Under the pieces are notes generated by a model, which saw only the letters and a program-made list of their open reading frames with translations, ran no database searches and was not told the DNA's origin. A stretch of DNA of 64,000 nucleotides, from contig CM041465.1 in NCBI GenBank assembly GCA_023213395.1, forward strand, positions 105,903,741 through 105,967,740, read 5' to 3'. Positions 11,932 to 24,339 of this stretch are shown here, piece by piece. The stretch is from Cycas panzhihuaensis (taxonomy: Eukaryota; Cycadophyta). The first letter of the stretch is position 1. The number at the start of each line of letters is the position of its first letter. Both the position numbers and the translations under genes were made by a program.

Positions 11932-14680
11932 AAGTTATTCTGCCACTACCATCCCCTTCTTTAATTTCTTGTTAACGATTTGGAGATCAAATTCCTAAAG
12001 GAGGATGGCCCAACGACCAGTCCTACCTATCAAATCAGAATGGGAGAGTAAATAACACAAGGGATCAGATTAAACGATCACCTTGGTAGTGTTGCTGAGT
12101 AAGTAGTGCCTAAACGTCTTGGTTGCATGGACCAAGGAAAGGCATTCCTTCTCGACTGGAAAGTAGTTAAGTTCAACAGCCACTAGGGTGTGACTAATGA
12201 AGTAGATGGATTTTTTAGTTCTTGAATCGTCCTCCTGGGCCAACATGTCACCCAAGGACTCATCAGTCACCGAGGTATACAGGGTGAAAGACGTATCAAA
12301 GCAAGGGGGCGTTAACGTCAAAGTGGAAGGAAGAGCTTCCTTAAGTCCTTCGAAAGCTTGTTGGGCCTTAGCCGACCAAACAAACAGGACTCCCTTCTTT
12401 AATAAGTTAGTAAGAGGTTTGGCGTTCACAGTGAAGTTCGCAAAAAAAAGCCTAAGAAATCCAAGCCTACCAAAAAATGACTTAATTTATCATTGAGTTC
12501 TAGGTAGTGGCATGTCAATGATTACCTTGACTTTGTCAAGGTCGATTTAAATTCCTCGTTTCGACATAAGGAAACCAAGGAGTTTGCCAGAAGTGACAGC
12601 GAATATTCATTTGAGCGGATTGAGACTTACATGGTATTCACAGCATCGTGTAAAGATGGTCCGTAAATACGAAGGGTGATGGGCTCTAATATATGAGAGA
12701 CCCATCATATCATCTATAAAGACCTCCAATGTGTTGTTGATAAGGTCATGAAAGATGAAGTGTACCACCCTTTGATAAGTGGTGCCTACATTCTTCAATT
12801 TGAAGGGCATCGCCTTATAGGCGAAGGCACCCCACGAGGTAGTGAAGGCCATCTTATGGCAGTCTTCGGGAGAGATTTGAATTTGATTATAACCAGTAAA
12901 GCCATCCATTATGGACATGACCTCAAAACTAGCAGTTTGATCGATGACCTGATCAATAAAAGGGAGTAGGAAATTATCCTTAGGACATGCGTTGTTGATA
13001 TTGCAAAAATCAACACATATCCAAATGGTCTCATTCTTTTTAGTAATAGGGACGATGTTAGATACCCACTTAGGGTAGTCAATGGAAGTGACGAGTCCTA
13101 TGTTTAGGAGTTTCTTAACCTCTATTTTGATGGTGGATGAGAGTTTGGGGTGTAGTGGGCATTGCTTCTGGTGTACAGGGCGAGTGCCAGGGACTGTGGT
13201 GAGGTTGTGGGTGACAATGGAAGGGTTGATTCCCTTCATGTTGGAATAGTCCCATGCAAAAACATGTCAAAACTCCTAGAATAAAAGGAAGTATTCCCTT
13301 ACCTCATCAGGAGAATATTCGACCCCCACCTTAATGACCTTACTTAGGGCAAGGTCAACGGTAGGAGACAGAATAGGAGATGGGATTGGGTCAGCAAGGA
13401 TGGACCCAATCGCTAAGACCTTTTGGTGGCCAAGTCTATGATGACTAAAAGGAAGGTTGGGCATGGAGCCCACTAGATGCTCAAGTATAGCCTCATCGTC
13501 CTCAAAGTAATCCACTCTGTGGATGACCTTACTTCGAATAGATGAGGCGTGAGAGGAAGTGGGAGCAATGGGACCACGGTGGTTGGTAAGCTGCCCAACA
13601 TCTCCAAGACACTCTATGGAGGAGTTAGGAAGGGGCCCTTTGTAAGGGGTAAAAGGAAGTTCCTTGGATTCATCACTTGTGGGGGATGATGAAGGGAAGA
13701 CTCAAGGATTGGTGGATCAATGTGAGCAATAACATACGATACAAGGGGGTGATCGATCTCTCCAACAAAAGAGGTTCTAGGTTGAGGCCTAGAGCAAGGA
13801 GAGTGCCTCCTTCTAGTATGAAGAAGGGAAATAGGATGAGGAAGGTCCTCGTCCTTGCCATTAGACTCGTCGTCACTAAATATGGCAAGGTATCCATAGC
13901 TTCCAATACTAATAGGAGAAAAATAGCTAAGGGTTGAAGAAGAAGATGTAGGATCTCCTTCTGAATGAGACGAATCGGGAATGCCAATAGAGCAAGCTGA
14001 GGCATGGGTGGAAGGACCCTTGTCATCCTTCACATGACCATGGATCATTTGGTTGGTTTGATGGGATTATTTAGTAGGTGGAAGTTCATGGGAAACAACC
14101 CTCATTCACCCATCGTAGACAAACTTGAGTTTCCCCTAACATGTCGAACATACGGCTCCCATTTGATGAGCCAAAGTCGACCCAAAAGAAGATTGTAGTC
14201 GACGTCTATATCAAGGACTACAATATCAATGAGGACAGTCTTGTTCTCAAGAGTAAGGGGGATTGAAACGGATCCTAAAATGAGTCCTCTTGCTACCATC
14301 GTAGCCTTGGCATCACCATGGAATAGGTTCCAAGGCAAAAATGCCAAGCTCTTGCATAACGTGTAAGGGCATGGTATTTATGGAAAAGCCATTGTCATCA
14401 ATGGTCCTTCACAAAGTGCAATCAGGTGTATTAATAGTAATGGTTAAAGGAAAGTTCCATTGGTGCTCCCTTTCACTAGCAGGAGGTAGATCTTTAGGAT
14501 CAAAATAAATGATGGGCTTATGACTTTGGGTAGTACTTAAAGAGTGAACGAGTGCATTACCCAACACTAAAGCTTTTAAAAGGAGTGTCCGCTATTCAAG
14601 ATAACTTCTCAAGATGTCCATGATGGACATCCTGATGGCCACGGTGCAAAGCTTATCGATGACATAAAGGGTCTTCCCCT
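11932..14680 (-). pseudogene. TatB pol remnant: RNase H, RT, linker, protease
   Basis: RNase H (12070-12429) has LYTSVTDESLG where active enzymes have a TDAS-type box: the first catalytic Asp is Ser, as in TatF. RT lies in 12607-13239, with SIMDGFTGYNQ and the FIDD catalytic box. The linker follows at 13276-14048. Protease lies at about 14100-14400, with DNGFS instead of DNGSS and YNLLLGRLWL. Frameshifts occur near 12450-12600 and 13240-13276. The order and spacing match TatF. Confidence 0.85.
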
Positions 14681-14689
14681 TCACTGTAG

Positions 14690-17185
14690 GTTGAGGAAGA
14701 GCTCTCCTGAAATCATAGAGACCTGGGTGAATGAGAATGGTGTTAGGAAGCAAAGGAACTTCCGAAAGAGAAGTTTCCTGAATAGGATCATGATGCGAGA
14801 CAGATGAAGAGGTGTCGATTGCCTCTTTGGCAGATTGAGACTAAGTTAAGGCATATAGAGGGGTGGCCTCAAGCATCTGGATCACCTTCTTTCCCTTGTT
14901 CTGGGATCATGAAGGTAAATGGGTACGACGGTCAGGGGAACACGAGGAGGAAGATGAACCTCACACGCCCTTCCCTTTACCATGTGAAGGGCGTGGATTT
15001 AGAGATCTTCCCTGGTTCCAATTATTCTTTTGTTGAGAGTTGCAATCGTGCTCCCCATGCTTGGGGAACATATCTGTATGGATAGGTTGGTTGAGGTTAG
15101 GCCTTGAGGCCCATTTGGGAGATGAGTCGCATTGTGAGGCATCCCTAGGGTGTTGAACTCGGCAACGTAAATCATTATGGAAACATTCTCCATGAATGGA
15201 GCACCACTTCTTCTCAAGTGAGGAATCAGGTTTCCTCACTTGAGAGGACTGGGTTTTGCCGCCCTTGGGAGGAGCGGCTTGGAAAGCTTATTGGATTGGT
15301 TTGTTGGATATAGGTGATGAAGGAGCTTGAAGCTTAAGTTCCTTCATCGTATGTTTGAATGAACATATGGTAGAGGTAAGGGGGTCTAGGGTCTTCTCAG
15401 TTGAGTAGGAAGAAGACCTAGTTGGTTGTTGGGTTTTCGTTTCTTTGGTTGGTAGGGGTGCTTCACGTTGCTGTGAGGACTTTAGGGGCTTCTTGAGTCT
15501 AGCCTAGATCTCAATAGTCTTAAGTGCCAAGCACTTCGCCATGGCAGAGACACATGTGGTTGCCCCCATTTTAAGGACTTCCACATGAACTTCAGGGTGT
15601 AGTGCATTGACAAAGATGTTCCTCTTCAATTCCTTAGGCAAAGTAGCCTTGGTAGAATGGAGGAGGTCATGGAATTGCCGCACAAAGTCATGATTCATCT
15701 CATCGTGACTTTGTTTAAGTGAGAGGAGAGATTTCATTTCGCTTTCAAATAGACGAGCTACGTCAAAATAATTGATGAACTCATCCACGAGTTACTGGAA
15801 TGAATAGATGGAGTGAGCAGGTAGGTAATAGAACCATTTGAGGGCATCACCTTGAAGAGATCGTGGAAAAAGTTTCATTAAGATATGATCGTAGGCCCAG
15901 AAGTCTACGCATGCCATAGAAAAACTACGAACATGCTCTACCGAATCCAGCGATGAAGTCCCATCAAATTTATGAACTTTAGGGGATGAGGCGGTAAGTT
16001 GGTCCTTAGTGCATCGACAAATAAGGGTGTCAATCTATAATTCATAAAGGGTCACGCCCGTGTCTTGATCATAGGATCAGAAAAAGATGAGGAAGGTAAA
16101 GAGAAAGGAGCGGGTGGGGTTAGAGGACCCATCCCTCCTTGAGGAAATGCTCCTTGTTGAAAAGGATCTTGAGGGTAGGCGCCTTGAAAAGGAGTTGGGC
16201 CTCCTTGCGAAGGCATGATGTAAGGTGATATGCAAGATGGTGGAAATGAGGGGCGAGGGACCAGACTCTATCCATATGGGCTACCCGTGGGTGGCGCGAC
16301 CCCATATGGATGTAAGGGATCCACACCATAAGTAGGGAGGTGGTTCCCTTTACCATATCCCCACAGCTAAGATGTATAGCCTGGAGGTATGTAAAGGGAA
16401 GGACCACTAGATTGAGTTTGAGCGCATGTGAAAATGGGTCCCACATGACTAGAGATAGAGGCATAAACATGACCCTTAGGTCTAACGGAAAATGTGTATG
16501 TCACGTTTGGTGGTGGCATATTTACTTGGCTAGGGAGAGGCATGCTAATCCCAAGGTAGGAAAAAGACATACCTCGAGTGGTTCCAGAAGGGTTAGGACC
16601 ACTTAGAGAAGTAGAGGATGCAACAGATGTCCCTAAGGTAGATGTGAGAATTGGATGGGATGGATGTGATGGGACAAACGGGTTACTTGTTGTAGGTGGA
16701 GTAGATGTGGATGAAGAAGAAGCTTCACCATGTAAGACATCTTCAAACCACTTAAGATGTGGCTAAAGGCGAGCGGCGCGAAAGCATGAGTTAAGGGCTT
16801 TAACCACATTGGTCGGAGGGGTATCTACCCGATCGTAAGAAGTAGATGGAACCTCTAATGAAGCAGATCCCTTAGGACACTCCTCGTAAGAATTACCACC
16901 TAGGTGATAGAACTCAAGAGAAGATGAGATCTCCACTTCGTGAGTGGAGGGATAGATATCAAGTGGGTGTTGATCACCTGGATAATAGATGGGGTCATTA
17001 CCCTCTTAGGTGGACCCCGTGAAAGAGACAGGAAACTCGTGAGTGCTAGAGGCATAAGCGTGTTATACCCAATTAGAAGAGTAACCTTCCATGGTCAAAT
17101 TAGAATCCGACAATGAAAGGGGATGATATGTAGGATCTTCTAACAATGGGGGAAGACCTCGTAGGCGACGTAAGAAGCGTCACAT
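14690..17185 (-). pseudogene. TatB gag remnant
   Basis: Starts at ATG 17185, but the second codon is TGA where TatF has CGA, a C-to-T change. The Pro/Ser-rich N-terminal region lies in 16120-16570. The capsid part at 15504-15788 reads EELKRNIFVNALHPEVHVEV-like, in TatF order. The CX2HX4H finger (CSIHGECFHND) lies near 15190, followed by a basic tail to about 14960. Several stops; decayed. Confidence 0.8.
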
Positions 17186-17339
17186 ACAAGACTCACCAAC
17201 GTGCTAGAAGAAAAAAATGGAGAGGCAAACATAAGGTATGTATTGGGGGCTGCCCAACAAAAGGAACAAAAATGAGAAATCTACTAAAAGGTAGTAGCAC
17301 CAATAGGAAGAGAAAAAGACTAGCTCCCTTACTGGCAGG

Positions 17340-17357
17340 TCCCCAGTATAGTGGCTA
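17340..17357 (-). other. Primer binding site of TatB (mutated)
   Basis: Minus-strand TAGCCACTATACTGGGGA, which differs at two bases from the TatC version TGGCGACTATACTGGGGA. It sits one base inside the LTR end. Confidence 0.7.
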
Positions 17358-17358
17358 G

Positions 17359-17884
17359 TGGAATCGCATCTGCAGGATGGTCACTATGCTTAGTAGGGGT
17401 TACAGTGGTCAACGACCAATACTAAGGTATGGATAGAATCCTATAAGTAGAAGAGAACACCACATAGGGCATCCATGTGCCGGAGCACGAGTCCAGGACC
17501 CAAGAATGGTGCTTATCTTCCTCGGAGTAGCTTTCGCTTTTGGTCTTAAGGGGCAAGGTATATGTAGGGGTACCTCGGGTAATCCCAAAGGATGAGTTCC
17601 TCCTACCCTTGGATGGCCGGAAGGGAGAAGGAGAGACCCACAAAAGGAGGGTTCCTATAATGAAGGAATGTAGGGTGAGGTACAACAGGCAAAGGAGTAT
17701 AAGACAAGTATGGATAGGCCCTCCTTAGGCTGATTAACCTAAGGTGAACCTAAATGGAGAAGGTAATAGTGAAGGGAAGGTCCTTACTACTATGTAAGCT
17801 AAGGGGGGATCTAGGACTACACTCCCTCTCTCTCTCTCTTTCACTTTTTAATAATAAATGACAAAGAAAAGAAAGGAAACATTC
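17359..17884 (-). repeat. TatB 5' LTR, first segment
   Basis: Starts TGGAATCGC next to the PBS and keeps the order of blocks of other Tat LTRs (GGGCATCCATGTGCCGGAGC, GGATGGCCGG). It ends at the TatC insertion, and the rest of the LTR is at 41405-43748. A (CT)n run lies at about 17825-17841. Confidence 0.75.
17880..17884. repeat. TSD of TatC, left copy (CATTC)
   Basis: CATTC left of the TatC 3' LTR matches TATTC at 41405-41409 in 4 of 5 bases. Confidence 0.7.
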
Positions 17885-20510
17885 TGAAACGCTTCCCACG
17901 GGGTGGTCTCCTACGTTTAGTAAGATATAACTATATAAAACCGAGTCAGGTTGATTGGTAAGGAATCACCACACAGGGCATCCGTACGCTAGAGCGCGGA
18001 TTTGGGATCTGCAATGGTGCCTAATTGCTTCTAGGTGATCTCAGGGAAAGGATGCAAGGCGAGGCCTTGGGTCATCCCAAAAGGCGAGGCCCTCCTACCC
18101 CTTTGATGGCTGGGAAGAGGAAGAAGGGACCTAAGAAGTTGCGTCTTCTCAAAGAAGAGAGAAGGCAACATGTAGCTGGGGTGTGCATAGTGTAATGTCT
18201 ACGTATAAGCTAGTCAAAGGAGTGGGGGGTGAGTAGCTCATGCCCAAAGGAAACTATCTATATGCAACAAAACAACTATGAAGAAAATAAACACACAAAT
18301 GCACAGATGTGTTCCTTCCCCTTTTTTGTTTCCTACGTGTCTTTAATGTGTAAACATATGCATGGAAACAATGCTATAGGAAAAGGACAAAAGGGAAAAG
18401 GAGGAATACCTAGATCCGATGCTCGAATGAAGCATTACGATTCTCATTAATTTACGCACCTTCCCACTCCACTTATCGTATAGGTGAGACCAGCCAGCGA
18501 TGGTTGCCATGAGCTGTCGAAGGGGGCTAACTTACCTCCCCAAAAGTATACGAAATAAGTAAAGCAAAGCAAAGCGATAATAAAGGGAAACGAAGAAAAG
18601 CAACTAACAAGAGACTAACCTGTTAATCAGCTCGTTTCGTGTGTATCTCCACAATCGCGAAACCTATCAGTCAAACATACAAGTTTCTCCCTCTCAGAAG
18701 AGGGGATACAAAATATATCTACTATATATGCGTAAATATAGAAGAGCTGAAATCAAACTCAATCAATAACATTTATACATTATTCCAAAGAAAACTCCAA
18801 ACAAGACTCCAATAAGCAACCACATCAACCGGTACCCAAAACAAAGGAGTTAGCCTCGGAATGGCTAGCTCACCCACGAAAATCCCCACGTGGCCTTGGG
18901 AAGGAGAAATAAACTATAATGATTACATAGGGCAGCAAGCAAAAGAGGGGGAAACTAGCGGGATAATGTGCATACACACCCAAAGGACGAGGTGCTATGA
19001 GCAGATGATCATCCAGTCGGGATGGGATGTGGGTTATAAACCAACAAGGAGTGGTTTTGGGGCTTATGCGATGCCTAAAACCAGCAAATGTAGATCTCAA
19101 ACCAATGTGGTAAGGGGATGCCAACGCTAGTTCAGATTTAAAGATAGGCTTCCAAGTCCCTAGCCCAGCTTTAAGGGAGGCAAAAAGGTGCAAGGAGAAA
19201 GAAAAGAAGGGTTTGGACCCTTGGGGAGAAGGTCAACAAGGGGGACTAGCCCCACCTTCCTCCCTCCACTTTTCTTTATGTCACCCCCTTTGCACATCCA
19301 CCTTAAAGCAAGCTTGCAGGAGTAAGAAGAGAAGCATTATAACACAAGGTGCAAAGATCTAGTGCTAAAATGAGTATAGAGTTAAAGAAAGTAAATAAAC
19401 CAAGCACTTATTCATAAAAAAGTAAGGAAAGTGCATGAATCTTAAGGCAAATATTGAGGGGTACCTTATAGCAGAGAATAAGAGTTTATTTCTGCTGGAA
19501 AACAACAGAAAGAATTTGGATTTGGCAGGGTTTGAAGGCTAGTTTTGGAGGAGAGGCCACCGTGAGAAATACCACTATGATTTGGGACCTTGGAGCTTTC
19601 TTCTTGGAGAATCCTGTGAATGCTCTTCTTTCTGCCATGTAAACCTGCAAGAGGAGGCCTGAACTACTAGTGCTGAGCCTAAGATGCAGTAATAATCTCT
19701 GTAGGAAGAGTAGTAGTTGAAGAGTGTGCCTATTTGTAGTAGGTGAAGGAGAGCTGTAGAAGTTGCATAAAAAAAAAAAAATGAAGGAAGAAGAGACTAG
19801 AATGATTGACTTTTTGGTTTTTATTTTCTACTGATCCTAAGTAAATGTTGAGAGTCACAGGGAAGTCAAAACATGCAGGTACCATGTGGCAGTTTCGTGA
19901 AAAGAGCAAAAACTACTGCGTTTGATTTAAAAAACTTTTTTGAATAGTCGTACTGTGGTAAACATCGTGGTACCGCAGTAAATATCACAGTACCACTAAG
20001 TTTACACCGGTATGGGCCTGTAGGCAAAAATCAAGCCAGAAATGGGGTCTGGAGCCAAATAGGGGGTATGTTAGGTCTAAACAAGCTGGGAATTAGTGCC
20101 CAAATGACTGACAAGTGGTCATAAAAGAGGAACGGGTCTCAATCAGGGATTCCATCATACTTGGAAGACGAATCAAAGTATAGGTAGAATGCAGTCAAGG
20201 GCAAGACGTGACTGACTAGGGTGTCCCAAGGGCCGTGGAGATGATGTGGGTGGCTAAGTACCATATGGGGTGTAGCACTCACTGAGGAGTGCCCCCACTG
20301 TGGGTCATCATAGGCTGAGTGGCATGCAGCAGGCACATGTAGTGTGATCAAGCAAGAAAGCAATGCAATCATGTGAATGATAGGAAAGCATGCATCAGGC
20401 AGTCTATCAAGCAACCTCAATCAAATAAGAGTGGGGATGGGAGCAAGAACATATACCTGAGTTTACCTGAGTCGATGCGTCCTGAGTCCATTCCTGGTAG
20501 CCAGGAAACA
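17885..20510 (-). repeat. TatC 3' LTR (2,626 bp)
   Basis: Left edge TGAAACGC, right edge GGAAACA next to the PPT. It pairs with 38784-41404. The motif cluster lies at 19948-20013 and a weak hairpin at about 19887-19920. Small open frames inside are not shared by other copies. Confidence 0.9.
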
Positions 20511-20521
20511 CTGCCCCCTTG
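20511..20521 (-). other. Polypurine tract of TatC
   Basis: Minus-strand CAAGGGGGCAG directly before the LTR start TGTTTCC. The preceding GGTGAGGCTCTGCTGC block is conserved in TatE and TatF. Confidence 0.75.
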
Positions 20522-20879
20522 GCAGCAGAGCCTCACCGCTTGGAAGCATGGTGTGATGGCGAATGCTGACAACCAAAAACCATCACTAGCACATGCATAT
20601 ATATATAAACAAACCATGAATAATATATGGACCAAGGGTATCAACGGGTGTTGTGGCAGAATACATGGACAAGGGAGACAGAGGCGAGGGCAACATAGGG
20701 GCTACCTATGCGTCATCTAAAAGTCGACCTGTAAGTGAGGGAAGCCAATGAGGGGGGCGCCCCCGTTGTTAAAGCACAATGAGTGGTATGAAGGCACCCA
20801 ATAAACTAAACAAGCAAATTGAAATAAAGGCGACCAGAGGCTTGGGCACAGGCTGGCCAGGCAAGTCTCTCAAAGGCGG

Positions 20880-21290
20880 TCACTAAGAAGAGGGAGGCGA
20901 TGCTAAAGGATAAGGCAGACGAGGCTGTCTGCCTTAGCATTGAGGTCCTAGGGGATGTGCTGAATGCTAACTGATGAAAAGCGGGCCAAGAGAAATTTGG
21001 CGACTGAAGCGAGGGTTCTCAGGTGAGGGCATCGCACCTGGTAAACTTGGGTGAGATGGGACACAACAACCTGAGAATCGCAAAGCAAAACGATAGGTCT
21101 GTGATGGAAATAGAGAGTATTAGTGAGGGCTTCAATAACAGGCATGTACTTGGCTTCATTATTAGTTGCCTCAGGGAGGAAATCCCAGAACGCAAGAAAT
21201 CATGTCAAGAGGGGCTGCGAAGGATCCAAGCAGCAACAGAAGGTCTAGGGTTACCATGGATTCCACCATCAGAAATATGTAGAGGGACAT
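20880..21290 (-). pseudogene. TatC archaeal-type RNase H (aRNH) remnant
   Basis: The N-terminal block ...CTGATGGTGGA... is out of frame by a 2-base loss near 21275. The Asp block LLCDSQVVVSHL and the last block DLNAKADSL are legible in 20900-21145, but a TAG (from CAG) lies between HIP and DLN. The catalytic Glu region has Lys for Glu (EAKYM for EVEYM). Same place in the element as in TatF and TatE: free-standing, just before the PPT. Confidence 0.75.
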
Positions 21291-21532
21291 GAGTGAACAC
21301 AAAATCCTAGGGATAATAATCTATAATGGAGCTAAAGAGATACTCGAAAGGTAAGTGATAAGTGGACGTGAAGGGTAGGAGGACCTAGTAATGAGGCTAC
21401 CCAAGGACGAAAGCAAGCAGTCTGACCACTACCTGAGAGCGGGTGGAGAAAAGACACCCTAGAGTACCAAAGGTTGCTTTGGGAAGTAAAACATGCCCCC
21501 AGATGAGGCAGCATTCCCTTTGGAGACCCTAG

Positions 21533-22368
21533 TGTTGACTGTTGGGGGATCTTATTACACTTACAAGATACCTCTTTCACTTGTCAAGGTTACACAGTGC
21601 TATAGTCTAGTTCAAGATACTGTCAACATGGTCATTCATATACATTCCATATATATTTCACAGAATTACACCACAATGGTACACATCAGTACAGAAATTA
21701 ATATATACTCAGTAATTCATCATCACAACACAAAGAATACACCACTTTCCACGTAACTTTTCCTTTTATTAGGTAATCAAGTCAATTACACAGAGGCTGG
21801 AATGCATTCCTGAGCATTCCAACAGCATACATTCCTTCTGTTACATATGCGTACCCAGATGGTACTTATCATACAGTGCTGCTCCAATTGGCTGACATAT
21901 GTGCTGGCTTCCACACCTTTGCATACCCGTGATAATTGGCTCTCACCCTAACCTGGTGCTTCATGCATACCTCCTTAAGTACTCATGTTGGTACCTTTTG
22001 GCTGAAGGGTTATGACTGCCTGTCATAATTGTACCTCTTTAGTCATACATAAACATTCATTAAACACTTGTTTAGGCACTTAATTAATTATCCTTTGTAT
22101 CTATATATCTGTACATACGTCTGGCAGCTCAACATGCCTTACTGGTCCCTTTGAGTCATACCAGTTCCGCTCGGTTCCGTTCCTCCGTTGGTATGTATCT
22201 ATCATATGTACCTATTCTAGGTACGCACCTATCATATGTACCCGGAATACTGATTTCTCTACCGTTTTGCCTCGTGCGTACCTCCGTATGGTCTGTACCT
22301 ATATAACTCAGGTTACCTAACCTACCTCTAGTCCTCTCATAGCCATAGGATCATTTTAGACTCCAACA
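21533..22368 (-). repeat. GypD 3' LTR (836 bp)
   Basis: Starts TGTTGACTG and ends TCCAACA, with short inverted ends TGTTG/CAACA. It pairs with 30570-31410 and is rich in TACGTAC/GTACC words. Confidence 0.92.
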
Positions 22369-22376
22369 TCTATCCC
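22369..22376 (-). other. Possible polypurine tract of GypD
   Basis: Minus-strand GGGATAGA directly before the LTR TGTTGG. Short and interrupted, so tentative. Confidence 0.4.
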
Positions 22377-22479
22377 AGGTCAACAGTTATGGATTTGAGC
22401 ATCCTTGCTCAACAAAACTCCAAAAAATTTCAAAATTTCGGGGTATCCCTCCCCCGCTCTATCTCAAGGCAGCTCCTGC

Positions 22480-23580
22480 TACCTTTGCCCTCCCAAAATC
22501 TCTTCATTTATTTGTGTCAGGGTGGCAATAATAGCATCCTTCTCTTTTATTTTATCATGAAGGGCAGCTATCTTAGCTTTATACCCTTCCTCAATTTCCT
22601 GAATTAGTTCAATGATGGGTCCTACTTTGTCCTGTGATGTAGAAGGTGCTGAAGGTTCCACTGCCTCCATTGCCTGTGGGAAATCTTCCCATTCTTCCCA
22701 GGAGGCTTCTACTTCTTCTTCCTCCTCCTCTGATTCTTCTTCTCCCTTCTTCCTCTTGCCATGTCTATGGAACCTATTTTATTCGAAGGGGAATGGATGT
22801 TCCTGGTATCTTCTGTAACCAAGTAAGTATCTTTTGCATCTGTTTTTGTACTTTCCTCTTTGCTTCTAAACTGTTCACTGTGTCTAGAAATTTTGTTGCC
22901 CACTACTTTATGATTGGCTCCCGTGGAGAAATAGTGGTCTTGGTTAGCTGCACCTCTGGACACTGATAGAATAAAATTGCCAAAAGTAATGAGAGATGTC
23001 GAAATGGATGTGTCCTGATCTCCTTGAGCTGCTGCCTCATATTCTCTGCCAAGAATTCAGACTAATTCATCTTTTCCCCATCCTGAATTTTCAACAACAC
23101 CTGTATCATGCCTCCCTGAATGTAGGTGTACTTCCGTTTGGACAAAAATCTGGAATTGATCACTTTGGCCACCCACTGAAGTCTAACATCCATGATGTCT
23201 GCTACACGGATTTCGCTAGATATAATTTGAGTGTTGGGTTGGCACAATTCCCTTAACCACATTTCTCAGTTAACTTCTAACCTTTTGGTTTCTAATGGAA
23301 CTTCTCCTTCATTTAGAAGCCTGGTGATGGTGTGGACTATGTCTGCATCCATTTTGGCTTTCCTGCTGTCCTCCTTCAGTGCCATTAGGATTTGGTCCAT
23401 GAGTTTAGGGTCATAGTACATTGGGTTACAGTAGATGTAGTCTCCCCAACCTGCTTGTTTAACCTTGGCCTGGAATGGAGCTGGTAGGGCTTGTAGCTCC
23501 TGCTTGAGCTTTGGTATGTATGCCTCCTAGTACACTACTATCCTCATGATGGCTGTGGAGTCCTAGAAATAAGACAAATA
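22480..23580 (-). pseudogene. GypD accessory ORF (sense strand, beyond integrase)
   Basis: About 360 codons between the tandem repeat and the 3' LTR, on the same strand as pol. One frame runs 23574 to about 22790, interrupted by a few stops (one TAG near 23528, one TGA near 23265): QELQALPAPFQAKVKQAGW, NPMYYDPKLMDQILMALKE, EMWLRELCQPNTQII. Then come coiled-coil-like residues (FLDTVNSLEAKRKVQKQMQK). After frameshifts follow a basic patch (GKRKKG), an acidic run (EEESEEEEEEVEASWEEWED) and a second coiled coil (IEEGYKAKIAALHDKIKEK). No membrane segment, so not obviously env-like. I do not recognise the N-terminal domain. The basic-acidic-coiled-coil tail is like the Tat PMD protein in outline only. 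Confidence 0.6.
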
Positions 23581-23835
23581 ACCTAAGCATACAAATCAAA
23601 ACCCTACGTACGTACCTCTGAGGAATTCTTGTTGTTTTTGTGTCTTTACATACTAAGATGCGTACTAGAGCAAATTCTTTACGTGCCGTGCCATATAGAT
23701 GTTTGGCAAATTTTCTGGAGTCTGTTCCGCTCTACGTACTGCACAGGAATGCTCACAGGTACGTAATGATTTGTCGTTTTACGAAATTTTATCTTATGCA
23801 TGCCCACGGTACATATAGTTTTAAGAGTCTCCATT

Positions 23836-24218
23836 ATGCGTACTCGATTACGTACGTTCTTGGTACGTATAATATAGTTGTTTAGCTTACTTCTCTTTAC
23901 ACTATGCGTACTTACTTGCATACTTTTTAGGTACATATAATATAGTTCGTTTAACTTACTACTCTTTGTACTATGCGTACCTGGCTATGTACTTTTCAAG
24001 TATGTATAATGTAATTGAGCCACTTAAAATTTATTTATACTGTGCATACCTGACTGCGTACTTTTCAGGTACGTATAGTGTAATTTCGAGTCACTTTTTT
24101 GAACTGTATGTACTTTAGTGTATTTCCTTGGTATATATAGTGTATTTTTTGAATTTGATCACTTTTCAACTGTATGTACCTAGTAACATACCTGTTTAGT
24201 ACGTATACTGTATTTTGC
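23836..24218. repeat. Tandem repeat, ~64-69 bp unit, about 5.7 copies
   Basis: Units begin TGCGTAC or TGTGTAC-like at about 23836, 23904, 23973, 24042, 24106 and 24172. Each has the plan (A/G)TGCGTAC...GGTACGTATA(A/G)T(A/G)TA. A decayed unit precedes at about 23795. Each unit carries the inverted words TGCGTAC and GTACGTA, also common in the GypD LTRs. Confidence 0.75.
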
Positions 24219-24339
24219 TTGTGTATTATTAGATTTCCCTATGATTTTCTCAGATCATGATGCTGTTACTTATGTCTGTGATGAGTTACGATTATTTTTT
24301 AATTTTTTCCATTTTTTTTTTTTTTTTTGTATGCATACC

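Larger units (their letters stand above)
9259..17884 (-). mobile_element. TatB: integrase-to-gag part and first segment of its 5' LTR
   Basis: A minus-strand Tat element. From left: spacer (9259-9940), integrase (9943-11298), an inserted solo LTR, then RNase H, RT, protease, gag, PBS and the first 526 bp of the 5' LTR (17359-17884). The LTR then breaks at the TatC insertion and resumes at 41405. The PMD gene, aRNH and 3' LTR are not in the window; the left edge abuts LTR-G. It is the most diverged Tat copy, with many stops and frameshifts. Confidence 0.85.

Noticed and set aside
22480-23580. Envelope gene
   Set aside because: No signal peptide, membrane segment or cysteine pattern; charged and coiled-coil instead.
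23836-24218. CRISPR-like array
   Set aside because: Direct repeats without unique spacers, diverged units, in plant retroelement DNA.
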